Below, piece by piece: positions 10,177 through 22,034 of a stretch of DNA of 64,000 bases. A program made the translations under genes and the position numbers. Where the stretch lies: positions 930,001-994,000 of the forward strand of contig BSYQ01000012.1 of the NCBI GenBank assembly GCA_030272585.1. The letters are read 5' to 3'. Source of the stretch: Bryopsis sp. KO-2023. Lineage: Eukaryota; Chlorophyta; Ulvophyceae; Bryopsidales; Bryopsidaceae. The notes under the pieces were generated by a model. The model was not told the origin of the DNA, ran no database searches, and saw only the letters and a program-made list of their open reading frames with translations. Each line of letters opens with the position of its first letter. Position 1 is the stretch's first letter.

Positions 10177-12639
10177 ATGAACGTTGCCGTCGCCAAGCAC
10201 AGCTCCCACCATCTATTCTCGAGCTCCTCCTCGAACACCAGCTCGACATCGCTGTCGGTGACGATCCCCAAGCGAGCGCTGAGCAGGGACAGCAAGAGGT
10301 CGCTGAATGGAGTGGGGAGCCCCAACTATCAAAACAACCTCTTCAAGGATGTCGTGCTCCGAGTGGAGGTCTCCTCGGAAACGCTCGTGCGAAACCTGCT
10401 CACGGTTATGTACGTTTCGGTCGCGCTGGGAGGGATGCTGCTGGTATGTCTGGCGGGGTTGAAGTTGGCGTCCGTTTTCGACACGAAAGATGCCCAGAAG
10501 ACTTACAATCTGGTGAACGTTTTCGTGGCGTCCGCTACGACGACAGCGATGTTCGTGAGCACGGGGTGTTACTTGGTTCGCGTCGCCGATGTTACTCGGC
10601 GGGGATTCCGCTGGAGCTTCCGACGTAGACGTCAAGTGTGGTTGAACGCTGGTCAGCTGATATCCCACAGCATCAACAGCTTGTTCTACCTGCTCCCCAA
10701 CATTATGGTTCTGTACGACGAGAATCTGGTGGCATCTCGGACCTTCAAATACCTGGGGGTGGTTCAATTCACCATGTGGAACAACATCTTCCTGATATTC
10801 TTGCTGAAGTCCCGCCTGCTGAATCTGTGGGTGGATAAGAACGGAAATCCGGTGGGGAGGAAAGATGCGATCATGATGGATGGCCCTCTCAGCGCCCACT
10901 GGTGGATGTTCATGATATGGTTGGTTTTCGAGGCGGTGTTAATATTGGGGTCGGTAGGGTTGGAGATAATCGACCCTGACTCGTCCGATCCCGACCTGGA
11001 CTTCGAAGAAGTGGTGTGCAACATCCCGAAAATAGTGCTGTTCTTGATCGGAGCTCTGAACTTGATCTTCGCGGTGTATCATGTCCTGGGGTTGTTTTTC
11101 ATCTATAATGCTTACAGGCAGCTGCTCAGGAAACCGTACAATCTGTTTCGAGGGACGAATCTCGGGCTGAGGAACCACCTTATGATGTCGGCCACTGTGG
11201 GGGACCTGATCACGATGGGGTTCGTGCTGTTGTTCTGGGTTAGATACAATTCTTGCAGCACCGGGGTTTTGACGTGGTTTGGGATCCTGCCGTGCCACCT
11301 CGTCATGACAGTCTGTTCGGTCGTCATGTGCATTCTGGTGATTCCAGCGAAACCAGGCAGAACGGTGCATCTGGATATAACCCCCAACCTGCTGGCGTGG
11401 AGGGAGGCCCAGCTGGAATTTCAAAAGAAAGGAAACGATACGGGGGATGCATGCCTGTATCCGTTCTGTTTCGAAATGTCTGTGAAACTGTGGTACTGGA
11501 GCTTGGCGGTGTATGGGTACGATCCGGCGACAGAAAGGTGCTTCGATCCAAAGTACCCCCAGATGTCGTTCAAGGTGGCCATGCTGATGTACGATTTGAG
11601 GCAGTACGAGTTCATCCAGGAGGAGATCTGCGACACTAATGTGCTGATCGCATGGAACCATCGCACCATTCTGGTGTGCTTCCGGGGGACCTACAGCGCG
11701 AGCAACGTATGGACTGATCTCCAGTTCTGGAGGGTGGTTCATACTCCGAAACGGGGCAATTATTTGATGCGAAGTCAGCCCATGGTACACAAGGGTTTCA
11801 TGAAAAGTTGGACGGCATCCAATCTGAATCATCGGATATTGAACAAGGTGATTCAGATCATGCATTCGGACGCATTCGACAAGGCGAACGCTCAAGTGTT
11901 GGTTTCCGGACATTCCCTAGGGGGTGCCCTGGCTGTGTTGGCATCCTATGATATAGTCACGCATTGTGGGGTCGGGCCGAAGCAAATCACTTGCTACACT
12001 TACGGAGCGCCTCGTGTGGGGAATCATGCTTTCGCCCGAGAGTACGATGCTTTGGTTCCTAACACCTGGCAAGTGATCAACGACGAGGATTTGGTCCCCC
12101 GGATGCCCAAATTTCTGGTTTTGTTCAAGCATGTCGGTAGGAAAGTGATAATCAACCCTGCAGGGGATTTGATCGTGAAACCCCACCTGGTGGAGGTGTC
12201 GATGTACAGGATTTTTTCTTGGTTCAAGAGGTCTTTGCCTGTCGCTCAGCACTCGTTGATGAATTACCGGAAATCGTTCGTGGCGATTTGCGAGGCTCAA
12301 TTCATTCAGGGGAAAGCGCTGAAGGGGGGGATGGAAGCCATGTTGCTGTTATTGGAGGAGAGGGAGAGGTTGCTGTCCGCTGGGCTGAATGTGGAAATGG
12401 GGAAACTCAGGCAGCTGCATTCGTTGGGTAGCAGCATTTGGAACAGGAGCTGCAAAAAGAAACAGTGTGGGGGTGGGAGGCTGAAAAATGTGAGGAGAAT
12501 TTTGGGTCTGACTGGGGCCAATCCCTCCAAGGAGGAGGAGGTCGAGGTCGAGGAGGAGTCTAGTGGGGGTTATTCTGTCAGGGATGCAGAAAGTGAGGAA
12601 ATTGAAAACGAAAAGAGTGAGGGGACGTGGGAAATATGA
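10177..12639 (+). CDS. Membrane-anchored class 3 lipase
   Basis: Uninterrupted frame of 820 codons; a TAA stands directly before the ATG, which fixes the start. The N-terminal half has about eight hydrophobic segments (roughly 75-100, 113-134, 160-180, 194-211, 241-264, 284-310, 334-357, 366-390). The C-terminal half is a lipase class 3 (Fungal_lipase_3) domain: oxyanion region CFRGT near 501-505, nucleophile elbow GHSLGG with Ser580, YTYGAPRVG near 607-615, the acid in NDEDLVPRMP (Asp638) and His692 in AQHSLMNY. All three catalytic residues are present. A many-span membrane domain followed by a class 3 lipase is the layout of diacylglycerol lipases of the DAGL type and of algal relatives; likely substrates are acylglycerols at a membrane. 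The tail (about 770-820) is acidic and low-complexity. Lack of introns contrasts with its neighbours. Confidence 0.87.
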   Translation: MNVAVAKHSSHHLFSSSSSNTSSTSLSVTIPKRALSRDSKRSLNGVGSPNYQNNLFKDVVLRVEVSSETLVRNLLTVMYVSVALGGMLLVCLAGLKLASVFDTKDAQKTYNLVNVFVASATTTAMFVSTGCYLVRVADVTRRGFRWSFRRRRQVWLNAGQLISHSINSLFYLLPNIMVLYDENLVASRTFKYLGVVQFTMWNNIFLIFLLKSRLLNLWVDKNGNPVGRKDAIMMDGPLSAHWWMFMIWLVFEAVLILGSVGLEIIDPDSSDPDLDFEEVVCNIPKIVLFLIGALNLIFAVYHVLGLFFIYNAYRQLLRKPYNLFRGTNLGLRNHLMMSATVGDLITMGFVLLFWVRYNSCSTGVLTWFGILPCHLVMTVCSVVMCILVIPAKPGRTVHLDITPNLLAWREAQLEFQKKGNDTGDACLYPFCFEMSVKLWYWSLAVYGYDPATERCFDPKYPQMSFKVAMLMYDLRQYEFIQEEICDTNVLIAWNHRTILVCFRGTYSASNVWTDLQFWRVVHTPKRGNYLMRSQPMVHKGFMKSWTASNLNHRILNKVIQIMHSDAFDKANAQVLVSGHSLGGALAVLASYDIVTHCGVGPKQITCYTYGAPRVGNHAFAREYDALVPNTWQVINDEDLVPRMPKFLVLFKHVGRKVIINPAGDLIVKPHLVEVSMYRIFSWFKRSLPVAQHSLMNYRKSFVAICEAQFIQGKALKGGMEAMLLLLEERERLLSAGLNVEMGKLRQLHSLGSSIWNRSCKKKQCGGGRLKNVRRILGLTGANPSKEEEVEVEEESSGGYSVRDAESEEIENEKSEGTWEI

Positions 12640-14073
12640 ATGGAGTGATTTTCAAAAAAGTTGGATTAGTTAGTGCTGTATTTTTTTATTTTTTTTTTAG
12701 TTTGCTGCTGGGGCGATTTTGTGACTGGGAGGGCGTTGTTCGTTCGGCTTTTTTCTTTATCAACTGAATCAAAAAACAACTTCGGTAGAAGGGGGGGGGG
12801 CAGATTTGGAAAGTGGCGAATTGGGTTTGATAGCTGCCCCGTTTTTTACAACTGGTTTTGGAGGTCTTTAGCAGAATCTCAAAAAACACACAAAAAATGG
12901 AGAAGGAATAAACATGCCCTGTATAACTTGTGCGATATTATTTTATGTGTTGGTGTTTTATGCTTTTCTTTTCTTTTCAAGTCCATGACTGATTCACAAC
13001 TGAGAGTAGGAGAGGCCGAATCTTTTGCTTGTTTTTGGTGAACCGGTGCCTATTGAGTAAGGGCTGTGTGTTTCTTATTTTTCTGATTCTGCATGCGGGG
13101 TGCTTGGGGTGGTGCGAATTACACTTTCTCTTTGGAGGTGATATCTGAAGTCAACTATTTGTTTGATTGGAACTCTCAAAAACTCAACTTGGAAGTGTCC
13201 AGGCGAAATCAAATGTAAAGGAAACACGAGACTGGAACAGTTACCGGGTCTAATTCTAATTACAAAGCAGCAAAAGGGCTCCTTTAGGAGAATTTAACAA
13301 CAGGCAAGCAAACCAACAAACCAAGAAAAAAAAATCAATCATTGAGTACAGCTTGCAAGCAACAAACAACATCAGCGATGAGCGCTGCCCTTCCATCCTT
13401 CTCCACCCAAAACTCCTCCTCAAGAAATCAGAAATAACCACCTTCATTGATTGGGTATGTCCAGCGCCGTCACGTGCTGGTCACACCTGAAAGAATCTCT
13501 AGTTTTTGATCTCTTTCTTGTGTTGGTGGATTTTCTTCGAGCGAGTCGAGCATTCAGCATTGGACTCGTTAGATGCCCGATCGAAACGAAAAGAAAGTTC
13601 AACAAAAATTCCTGAAGTCATGAGCCACAGAGACTAGACAGGTTTGCAACCATTATTCTTATATCTACCACAAACTTTGCTATATATCATATGTCGTTGA
13701 ACCTTCCTCACCTCCCCATGATCAAGCAAAACTTCAATTTCGAGTTTTTGAAAGTTGATCCAAGAATGCTCTTGCTTTGAAAAGATTTTTGTAAGAGTCC
13801 TGCAAAAATCTCCTTGAATAAAATCAACCAAAATCAACTTTTTACTGTGTAGAAACAAACCGATAGTTGAGATGAAGCGAGAAAAAAAAAGCTCTAAGAA
13901 AAATCAAACACGAACAAATGATTGAAAAACTAACTCAAATTGCTTATTTCAAAAAGAAACCAATGATTGAGAAAAACAACAAAATGTAACCATCAAAACA
14001 TATTCAAAGACTCAAACCAATGCTCGGAAATGAAATTATGCATATGAACACCCGCACACCCACAACTCTCCAC
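12640..14073. other. Intergenic, no gene seen
   Basis: Poly-T and G-run rich up to 13.0 kb, then unremarkable. The last 25 bp (about 14049-14073) are part of one unit of the minisatellite that continues at 18516. Confidence 0.5.
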
Positions 14074-14940
14074 CAGAGTTGTGCCGAAGTCGAAAAATCG
14101 ACAACGGCAACGGAACGGCAACGGCAACGGCAATTAACGGCCGTTAATTGCCGTGAAAACCGTTGCCGTTCCGTTGTTGCACAACGGTTTAACGGCCGTT
14201 AACGGCGTTGTAAGGGCCCGTTGCAACGGCCACCGTTAACGGCGTTTTTTCCGTACTCACAACCCTTTCTGCAAGTATTACTAATGTTGTGCTGCTTGAC
14301 TTTCAGTGGCAGTGAAAGTCTTTCTCAAACCAAAACCAGGAAAGAGAGTGTACCAACGCCTTTTATGAGCGTTGCTAGTACACATGGTAGCAATCACCAT
14401 ACTTGGTGATTGGACCCTGCTACCACCGTGTGGGGACAGATGCAAATGTGTCACGACAGGTGACACACGTGGCGACACACATGTACACGTGGCGACACAC
14501 AGTGACACACGCGTGTGACGTCATAACAACTAATGTATAATCCACCCCGTCCCTTTCGTTCCCTGCTCGTTTCGCGAGTGAGGAAGGAAGTAAACTCGTT
14601 TAGAAATAAAACCAACCGAATCCATATGTTCTCCCGAGCACATCGCACTTTGTCGAGTGCGAAACGAGCAAGAAACGAGGGAGATATCTGTCACAAGAAG
14701 AAAAAGGGGGAACCAGAAGTTACAAGTAGTTCAAAGTACAACGCCCTTTTATCCACAGAAAGACTGTGAATTGGATTGTGCCTGGAAGCTAGAACCTTGT
14801 AAATTCACTGTGAACTTGGGTTCTAAGTTCCATGAGCTTCTCAGAACTCACTCCCATCAAGAAGCTACCTATTACACGTGGTCACAAACCCCCACGTGGC
14901 ACTCTAACTCCCTTGAACCTTTTCCAAACGTGATCTAAAC

Positions 14941-16340
14941 CAGAGTTGTGCGCCGTTGCAACGGCTCCGTTAATAACGGCGCCGTTAACGGTAACGGGCC
15001 GTTGCCGTTCCGTTGTCGCGAGCGTTTTGCAAACCCGTTGAAACCCGTTAATTGACTGTTAACGATCACACAGCCGTTATTAACGGCACCTGCCGTTGCC
15101 ATCGATTACAACGGTCAATGTTACTAAATTAAGAGTACTGGAATGAATAATCCACCCCGTCCCGTTCATGCCTCGCTCGTTTCGCGAGTGAGGAAGGAAG
15201 TGAACCCGTTTGGGGATGAAGCCAAACGGAAGAAGAGAACTTTTCGAGCACGACGCACTTTGTCGCGTGCGAAACGAGCAAGAAACGAGGGAGATATCCT
15301 TGTTTCTGTGAAAAATACAGAAACTGGGATATCTCCCTCGATTCTTGCTCGTTTCGCACGCGACAAAGTGCGTCGTGCTCGGAAATATTTTTTCTTTTGT
15401 CTAAGCTGCTTTTTACTAGTAGAAAACGACTCTTCAACCAAAACGACGTGTGGTGTGGGTAAGATCTACATCAGATCTTCTTTAAAGTCGATAAGAAGTT
15501 CCGTTGTTGTTCCGCTTTCAGTGCCGCTAAAGTTCCGCAAAAAGCGGAACTTCCACGGGTCTTTTCACGAAGAAGAGGGCGAGAGAGAGAGCAAGTTCCG
15601 CCTTTTCCAAATGTTATTTTAGAATTAAAACCAACTAAAACTTAAAATTTAAGGAGGTAATGGGAAAAGGCGGAACTTGCTCTCTCTCTCTCGCCCTCTT
15701 CTTTGTGAAAAGACCCGTGGAAGTTCCGCTTTTTGCGGAACTTTAGCGGCACTGAAAGCGGAACAACAACGGAACTTCTTATCGACTTTAAAAAAGATCT
15801 GATGTAGATCTTGCCCACACCACACGTCGTTTTGGTTGAAGAGTCGTTTTCTACTTGTAAAAGGCAGCTTAGACAAAAGAAAAAATATTTCCGAGCACGA
15901 CGCACTTTGTCGCGTGCGAAACGAGCAAGAAACGAGGGAGATATCCTTGTTTCTGTGGAAAATACAGAAACTGGGATATCTCCCTCGTTTCTTGCTCGTT
16001 TCGCACGCGACAAAGTGCGTCGTGCTCGGGAGAACATATCAATTCGGTTGGTTTCATTTCTAAACGGGTTCACTTCCTTCCTCACTCGCGAAACGAGCAG
16101 GGAACGAACGGGACGGGGTGGATTATTTATTAGTAATACTCGTAGTAAGGAATGTCCGTACGCAAAAAGCGCTGTTAACGGTGGCCGTTGCAACGGGCCG
16201 TTACAACGCCGTTAACGGCCGTTAAACCGTTGTGCAACAACGGAACGGCAACGGTTTTCACGGCAATTAACGGCCGTTAATTGCCGTTGCCGTTGCCGTT
16301 CCGTTGTCGTTAATGAAAATCGGCCTGGCGCACAACTCTG
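14941..16340. mobile_element. hAT-type MITE, inner copy, inverted
   Basis: Begins CAGAGTTGTGCGCCG and ends with the inverted GCGCACAACTCTG, flanked by the 8-bp duplication ATCTAAAC (14933-14940 and 16341-16348). Its left end is the reverse complement of the right end of the outer copy and vice versa, so it is the same family in opposite orientation. It is 1400 bp, about 415 bp longer than the outer copy, because its centre carries an extra inverted segment. It encodes no transposase. Confidence 0.88.
15245..16030. repeat. Giant imperfect palindrome
   Basis: The segment reads nearly the same on both strands about a centre near 15632. A short hairpin (GAGGGAGATATCC ... GGGATATCTCCCTC around a CAGAAACT loop) occurs at about 15250-15375 and again at 15890-16020, and a roughly 290-bp inverted arm lies between (about 15345-15610 against 15660-15935). 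The loop is about 50 bp and A/T-rich. Confidence 0.8.
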
Positions 16341-18515
16341 ATCTAAACTTCCAACACGTAACAATCCTCCTTCCTTAAAGAAATTTGTCCTCAAATTTGA
16401 AAATATCAATAACCTTTTTCACCTTCCTTTCATTCCACAAATTTCAAAACTCTGATTGCTCTTTCTATCCACCAAAACTCCATCCTCTTCACAACCTCTC
16501 TTTTACCCTTTTTAAAACCAAAGGTGGCAACGTTTCCACCAAATTCTTTCACACCATCCAAAATCATTTTCGAAACATTTTGACTGCATCCTTCCATCTC
16601 ACACTCTGTAAATTTCTGGAATCTGACGCCTCTGTCACTGTCCCAACGATTAAAACATCACACTCTGCCCAATAAACTTCCACGCTTTGCTCTCGTCCTC
16701 CACGACTTACACTCCATAACCACGTCATCAAATGTCGACCTCGCTTCGACCTCGCTCCACAGCCTGCACAGCACGTCGCTGCCCTGCATGCTGTCGACTT
16801 TTGACGCGACTTGCGCTACCTTTCAGGTGTCCAATGCACCCCTCAACCTCCTGCAAGCGTCATTCACGCCCTGTCGCGTTTCATCTCCCTTTTGACGCGA
16901 CTTAAAGTAGTGGCACTTCGCTCCTGCCACACTGCACTTTTACTCTTTTTTCCGCACCGACCTTCTGCTGCCTCCAAGGCGCTCTCAGCACCCACAGCTC
17001 GTCAGTGTCCACCATGGGTCGTACCAACCCACAGCACCGATCCAAACTCACTACTTCGTCAACACTCCTCTCGTCACACTTTTCAACAAACAGCGAACAC
17101 TACCGCAAAACACGCTGCATACGCAGTTCGTAAAGCCACAGCGACCAAACTCGACTCAATATCACTCTTCCATCAACAAACTCGAAAATAAACTTCCTTT
17201 CGTGGGCCCAAACGACGGCAACGTCAACAATAAAAACGATTGCACAGCACTGCAAACAACTCACACTCCACCCCAATACGCTGCGTTCCGACGTCCCCAA
17301 ATAAAACGAATCAAACTTTCACTCTTTCGTGAACCAAAACCATCGAACGTTTCAAAGCCTTTCACGACTATCAACTCGTCCATCACCTCATGGCGAACTC
17401 CTATCTTCACGACCTCTGTTCAAACACAGTTGGCGCTTTAACCGCAATCACACTGCGGACCATCCCTGTGTCGCACAGATACGTCACACCTTCCTTTAGG
17501 CAACCCAAAAGTCTCTTCCTTTGACTTCTCCTGGCACCTCATAGCGAACCACTTTTGGACCCAACTGTACTCTTCCAGCACCAAGGCCAAACGTGTTCAC
17601 CATATCCTCGCCACAACACACTCCATTTTCGCAACTCTGGTCCTCCTTACACCTTCCTCTCCTCATATATTTTGAAACAAGGATAACCCTTCAACACTTT
17701 TGGGCTCCCCGAGCACATGCTCTACCCGCATTTCTTTTAAGTCGCTCTAGGTCCACGACTACACCCGCATTTCTTTTAAGTCGCTCTAGGTCCACGACTA
17801 CACGGCCCGGTCCGGAGGACCACCCGCTCCGAAACCAATTGTTACGCCTTGGGGCGTAAATAGAGTCGAGACAGGAAGAATAAGAGTCAAAAAATGTTAC
17901 AACGAATACAAAAAACAATGCCCTTATATACTTGGGCGAACCCCTTCCTGGACTTCTCTGGAACCTTCTTTCCCTGGGAACTTCACAGTGAGATGAAGCT
18001 CCCAGGAACCTGACTACCCCTTACATAACCGTACCTAATCTCTTCTAACCCAGACTACCCATTTCACAACTACACAACACTTACCACGTCAAACCCTTAT
18101 CACAGCTTACCTAATCCAATCAAAGAAAACGCTCGTAACAATATCCATGTTTCTGTGGAAAATACAGAAACTAGGATATCTCCCTCGTTTCTCGCTCGTT
18201 TCGCACGCGACAAAGTGCGACGTGCTCGAAAAATTCACTTCTTTCGTTTGGCTTCATCCCCATACGTTTTTATTCCTTTCCTTGCCCGCGAAACGAGCGA
18301 GGCATGAACGGGACGGGGTGGATTATTCATTCCAGTACTCTTAATTTAGTAACATTGACCGTTGTAATCGATGGCAACGGCAGGTGCCGTTAATAACGGC
18401 TGTGTGATCGTTAACGATCAATTAACGGGTTTTAACGGGTTTGCAAAACGCTAGCGACAACGGAACGGCAACGGCCCGTTACCGTTAACGGCGCCGTTAT
18501 TAACGCACAACTCTG

Positions 18516-19115
18516 CTCTCCACCAAAACCAATCCGCCACCACCACACCAAACCCACAACTCTCCATAAAACCAATCCACCACCACCACACCACCACACC
18601 CACAACTCTCCACCAAAACCAATCCACCACCACCACACCAAACCCACAACTCTCCACCAAAAAAAATCAACCACCACCACACCACACCCACAACTCTCCA
18701 CAAAACAAATCAACCACCACCACACCAAACCCACAACTCTCCATAAAACAAAAATCAACCACCACCACACCAAACCCACAACTCTCCATAAAACAAAAAT
18801 CAACCACCACCACACCAAACCCACAACTCTCCACCAAAAGAAATCAACCACCACCACACCACACCCACAACTCTCCACCAAAAAAAATCAACCACCACCA
18901 CACCACACCCACAACTCTCCACCAAAAAAAATCCGCCACCACCACACCAAACCCACAACTCTCCACCAAAAAAAATCCGCCACCACCACACCACATCCAC
19001 AACTCTCCATAAAACAAATCAACCACCACCACACCACACCCACAACTCTTCATAAAACAAATCAACCACCACCACACCACACCCACAACTCTCCACCAAA
19101 AAAAATCAATCACCA
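18516..19115. repeat. Minisatellite, about 44-bp unit
   Basis: About 13-14 units of roughly 42-46 bp built from CCCACAACTCTCCACC, an A-run, AATCAACC and CACCACCACACCA. Variants alternate ACCAAACCC and ACCACACCC. Its left edge at 14049-14073 is separated by the MITE insertion. Minus-strand open frames across it are an artefact of the repeat. Confidence 0.85.
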
Positions 19116-21145
19116 ACCCTTCACCAACGACAAAAACGTTTGCCTGGAACGAGACTTGTCAGTGAACGGAACGCTGAAACAAATTGAACCTTGTAAAGAG
19201 AAAGGGGACGAAAATCAACTTGTGTGAGGCAATAAACGGTTGGAAGAAGAATTGTTGACAAAGGGACGGTTTGATCAACAAAGACCAAAAACTGCGAAAC
19301 GGTTGGAAAGAAAAACATCGACGGATGAACTTTGTCTTGTTTGTGTCTGCCAGTAAACTCCGCGACGGTGACCAAGCCTCGGTCACCGAGGGAACTCAAT
19401 TTCGGGTAAAGCTTTTTGGCGGGGGGCCTTTGAAAACGTAACAAGAAAAGAAGTCGAACCAACTGAAAATACGGCACAAGCAGAAGCGAAATGAAAAAAA
19501 TACAAGTGATGTCACGAAGATAAAGCAGCGTCGCGGCGATTGTATTTGTAGGATGATAAAAGAAAACCTGTGGAGAATGACAGAAACTCGCTCAGACAAC
19601 TCGAGCCCGTTTCGACGCGCCGGCAAGGGTTCGCGCAAGTAATTCTGTCAGCCGCCCGTAATAACGTGCGGTTGGATTATACGACGGATTAAATGTCGCT
19701 TCACGGTGCTACTGTAAATATATGGTGAGCTGTTTTTTTGTTTTTTTGTTGTAAATATATGCTGAGCTCTTCTACCTACACACTTTTTTTCTTTCTTTTC
19801 TTTCCTTTTTGTCTTTGTTCCAGCATCATAGAGGGTGATGGCTCTCTTTTGCTGTGGGTTGTAATTATGATTATGATTACACACTTTCACGTGATTGTTC
19901 TGCAAGATGGGATGAGAATGATTTAAAAGTCAGACGGATCTGCTTAGATGGATTAATTGGGAGGAGTGAGGGTTGGAATATCGAATGAGGTGCCAGTTTC
20001 TGGAAAGGACAATATGTGGGAAGGAAAAAGATATATCCTCTTTCTTTCTTTTCAGTATCATGGAGGGTGATGGATCTCATTTCAAAGAGTGTAATTATTA
20101 ATCGATGAAGCCATCTGTTAACTTTCATTGATTTTCCCCTCCAAAATGTGCCAGTCCAGCAATCCATGAACCAATGAAATAAGAATGGGAAACTTTTTTT
20201 TTTTTTGGGGGGGGGATTTTGTAACAGTCGAAACCAGCCTGTGAAAAAACAACCCCAAATAGAATCAAAATTTTTTCACCGAGGCAAGACGGATCAAACA
20301 TTACCCAACCTTTCAGCACATCCATTCAACACCATCAGTCTTGCAACTGCCAACACTCGGTGGTTGATTTTTATTTTTCATTCTTATTTTTTCAAACAAA
20401 AGGAAAAACTTATCAACCCAGAACTCCCCCCCCTTCATCATGGGGGAGACTTCACTTTGTTAGTTTTTACACCATCCTCCTCCTCGAACCAACGTGGGAT
20501 GGAAAATAACCTAAATCAAACAGGTGCCCTCCACACCATTTTTCTTACCAATACATTCATCTAATTATGAGAATCAAAAACAAGAAAAAAGAAGCAACTC
20601 TTGCTCCAGACTGTCCGATCCATCGCAACCGATATTCCTCAAATTGAAAAATAAAACATTCCTCCCTGCCAACCTCAAAAAAAAGCATTGGAAAAGAAAA
20701 GCGGTCTACGGTCGAATCGACAAGACAGCCCAAGTACTCCAAAATAGTAACCACCCAAATCAGAATATACAGAATATATATAAACCGAAAAACCTAGGAA
20801 CATAAAAAGCATGTGTAAAAAAGTGAGCCTTCACGATGAAAGAAAGCACCACCACAAACTCACTCTCTCAAAAAGGCACCACTCAGCAACTACTGTTCCA
20901 GAACCCTTTTCTTTTTAGCCACTGTTTTCCACCCCCCCAAATATTTTCTCGAAATGGTTATGTCTTCCCAAACCACACACGTCGACTCGTAAGAATCATC
21001 CAGTTGGATAAACCCCAATATCACTGCGCGCTTTTTAAATCAACAACATCTGAGATACTCTCCACGTATGTTTCATGAAGATGCAAAATGGAACATGCAT
21101 CTTACGAAACATGCAAAATCGAACCTGGACAGCGTGTCGACAGAT
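19116..21145. other. Intergenic, no gene seen
   Basis: No supported gene. A weak direct repeat of about 65 bp is visible (around 19800-19875 and 20040-20100, sharing GAGGGTGATGG). A T12-G9 homopolymer junction lies near 20200. Confidence 0.45.
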
Positions 21146-22034
21146 TTAGCGACGACCTGGAGCACCTGGCTGGCCTGGCTGGCCACCGCCGCCGCCACCT
21201 CCGCCGCCGCCACCGCCGTAACCTCCCCACCCGCCGCCATGACCTCCATCGCCACCTCTGCCGCTGCCATAACCGCCTCCATGACCGCCTCGGCCTCCTT
21301 GGCCTGGAAACGTCGCCTCCGCGTATGTGACAGGTGTTTTCACGCTACCAACACACAGGCACTGGCAATCCTTGAAGTCCATGTAGACCTTCTTGCATTC
21401 TTTCTCATATTCTTTGCAGCCTAGAATCAATCAATCAAGAGTCTCAGTGTCATAGTCCAATTTTGAGTGGGTAGGTAACCGTCAAAATCGCATTCACACC
21501 CAAAGCCTTTATCGATTCAAGGCATTTTGAACAACGATTCTCTGTTGCTGCTTACTCCATTCGCCGCAGTCGTGAACTGCAGATTCCCAACCATGATCGG
21601 TACAACCGCATTCGCATTCGTTTTTACGCCATTCAACAGCGTAGCAGCTGTGCTTCTTTTGATAATCGCTGCAATCTGGGCGTCCCACAACCACACACGT
21701 CTTCAGCACCTCACCAAACACAATAAAAGAACCAATCACCGTGACGGAATACGCATTACAGGATAAACACCGTCTTTTTCCCAGCGGTTGCTTTGGACAT
21801 ATCTTACCCTGCTTCTTGCATCCCTTCAGGGAGCGACCCGCCACTGCAAAAAGCAACAGAAAACACACCCCTCTCAATTCGATCACATATCTGCTTAGGC
21901 ACACCACAGTAAACGCGCCGCAAAAACCTGAACGTCAAGGTGACGTGATCGAACCCCGGTCAGTTCGCTTTACCTCGCGCCTCCGCGGCGAAAACAGCGG
22001 CAGAAACGATCAACAGCGCGATAATGACACGCAT
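21146..22034 (-). CDS. Secreted Cys-rich protein with Gly-rich tail
   Basis: Exons 21974-22034, 21556-21843 and 21146-21420 join with phase-1 introns into 207 codons plus a stop. The start MRVIIALLIVSAAVF is a signal peptide. The mature part is Cys-rich in two blocks: about residues 25-50 (GCKKQ, ICPKQ, CLSC) and 70-130 (CVVVGRPDCSDY, ECECGCTDHGW, HDCGEW, then CKEYEKECKKVY, DCQCLC). The C-terminal 60 residues are GGRGG/GGHGGG/GGG repeats ending in GQPGQPGAPGRR. Donors GTAAAG and GTAAGC and pyrimidine-rich acceptors support the splices. Exon 2 may contain a further very short intron around its hydrophobic middle (VTVIGSFIVF). A secreted structural or matrix protein is the natural guess; I do not recognise the family. 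Confidence 0.68.

Larger units (their letters stand above)
14689..18140 (-). mobile_element. Small non-coding LTR element
   Basis: Lies inside the outer MITE with a 5-bp duplication ATATC (14684-14688 and 18141-18145). The right LTR spans 17840-18140, running from TGTTACG to GTAACA. The left LTR spans 14689-14940 plus 16349-16363 and is split by the inner MITE. The LTRs are clearly diverged, so this is an older fossil. In minus orientation the primer-binding site TGGTTTCGGAGC (17837-17826) follows the 5' LTR, and a purine tract (complement of 16364-16380) precedes the 3' LTR. The internal region is about 1.5 kb with no recognisable gag or pol, so the element is non-autonomous or badly decayed. 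Confidence 0.72.
14074..18515. mobile_element. hAT-type MITE, outer copy
   Basis: The ends are inverted: CAGAGTTGTGC on the left and GCACAACTCTG on the right. The flanks carry an 8-bp duplication CTCTCCAC at 14066-14073 and 18516-18523, typical of hAT transposons. Subterminal DNA is packed with AACGG/CCGTT words. No transposase is present, so it is non-autonomous. Without the nested LTR element and one copy of its duplication it measures about 985 bp. It landed in a minisatellite whose unit contains the target sequence. Confidence 0.85.

Noticed and set aside
11253-11913. Frames antisense or shifted within the lipase gene
   Set aside because: Overlap a strongly supported coding region and show no family features.
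18432-19116. Long minus-strand frames rich in Trp, Val and Gly
   Set aside because: They are translations of the minisatellite, whose unit length is not a multiple of three and whose frames repeat the same short words. No start context or domain.
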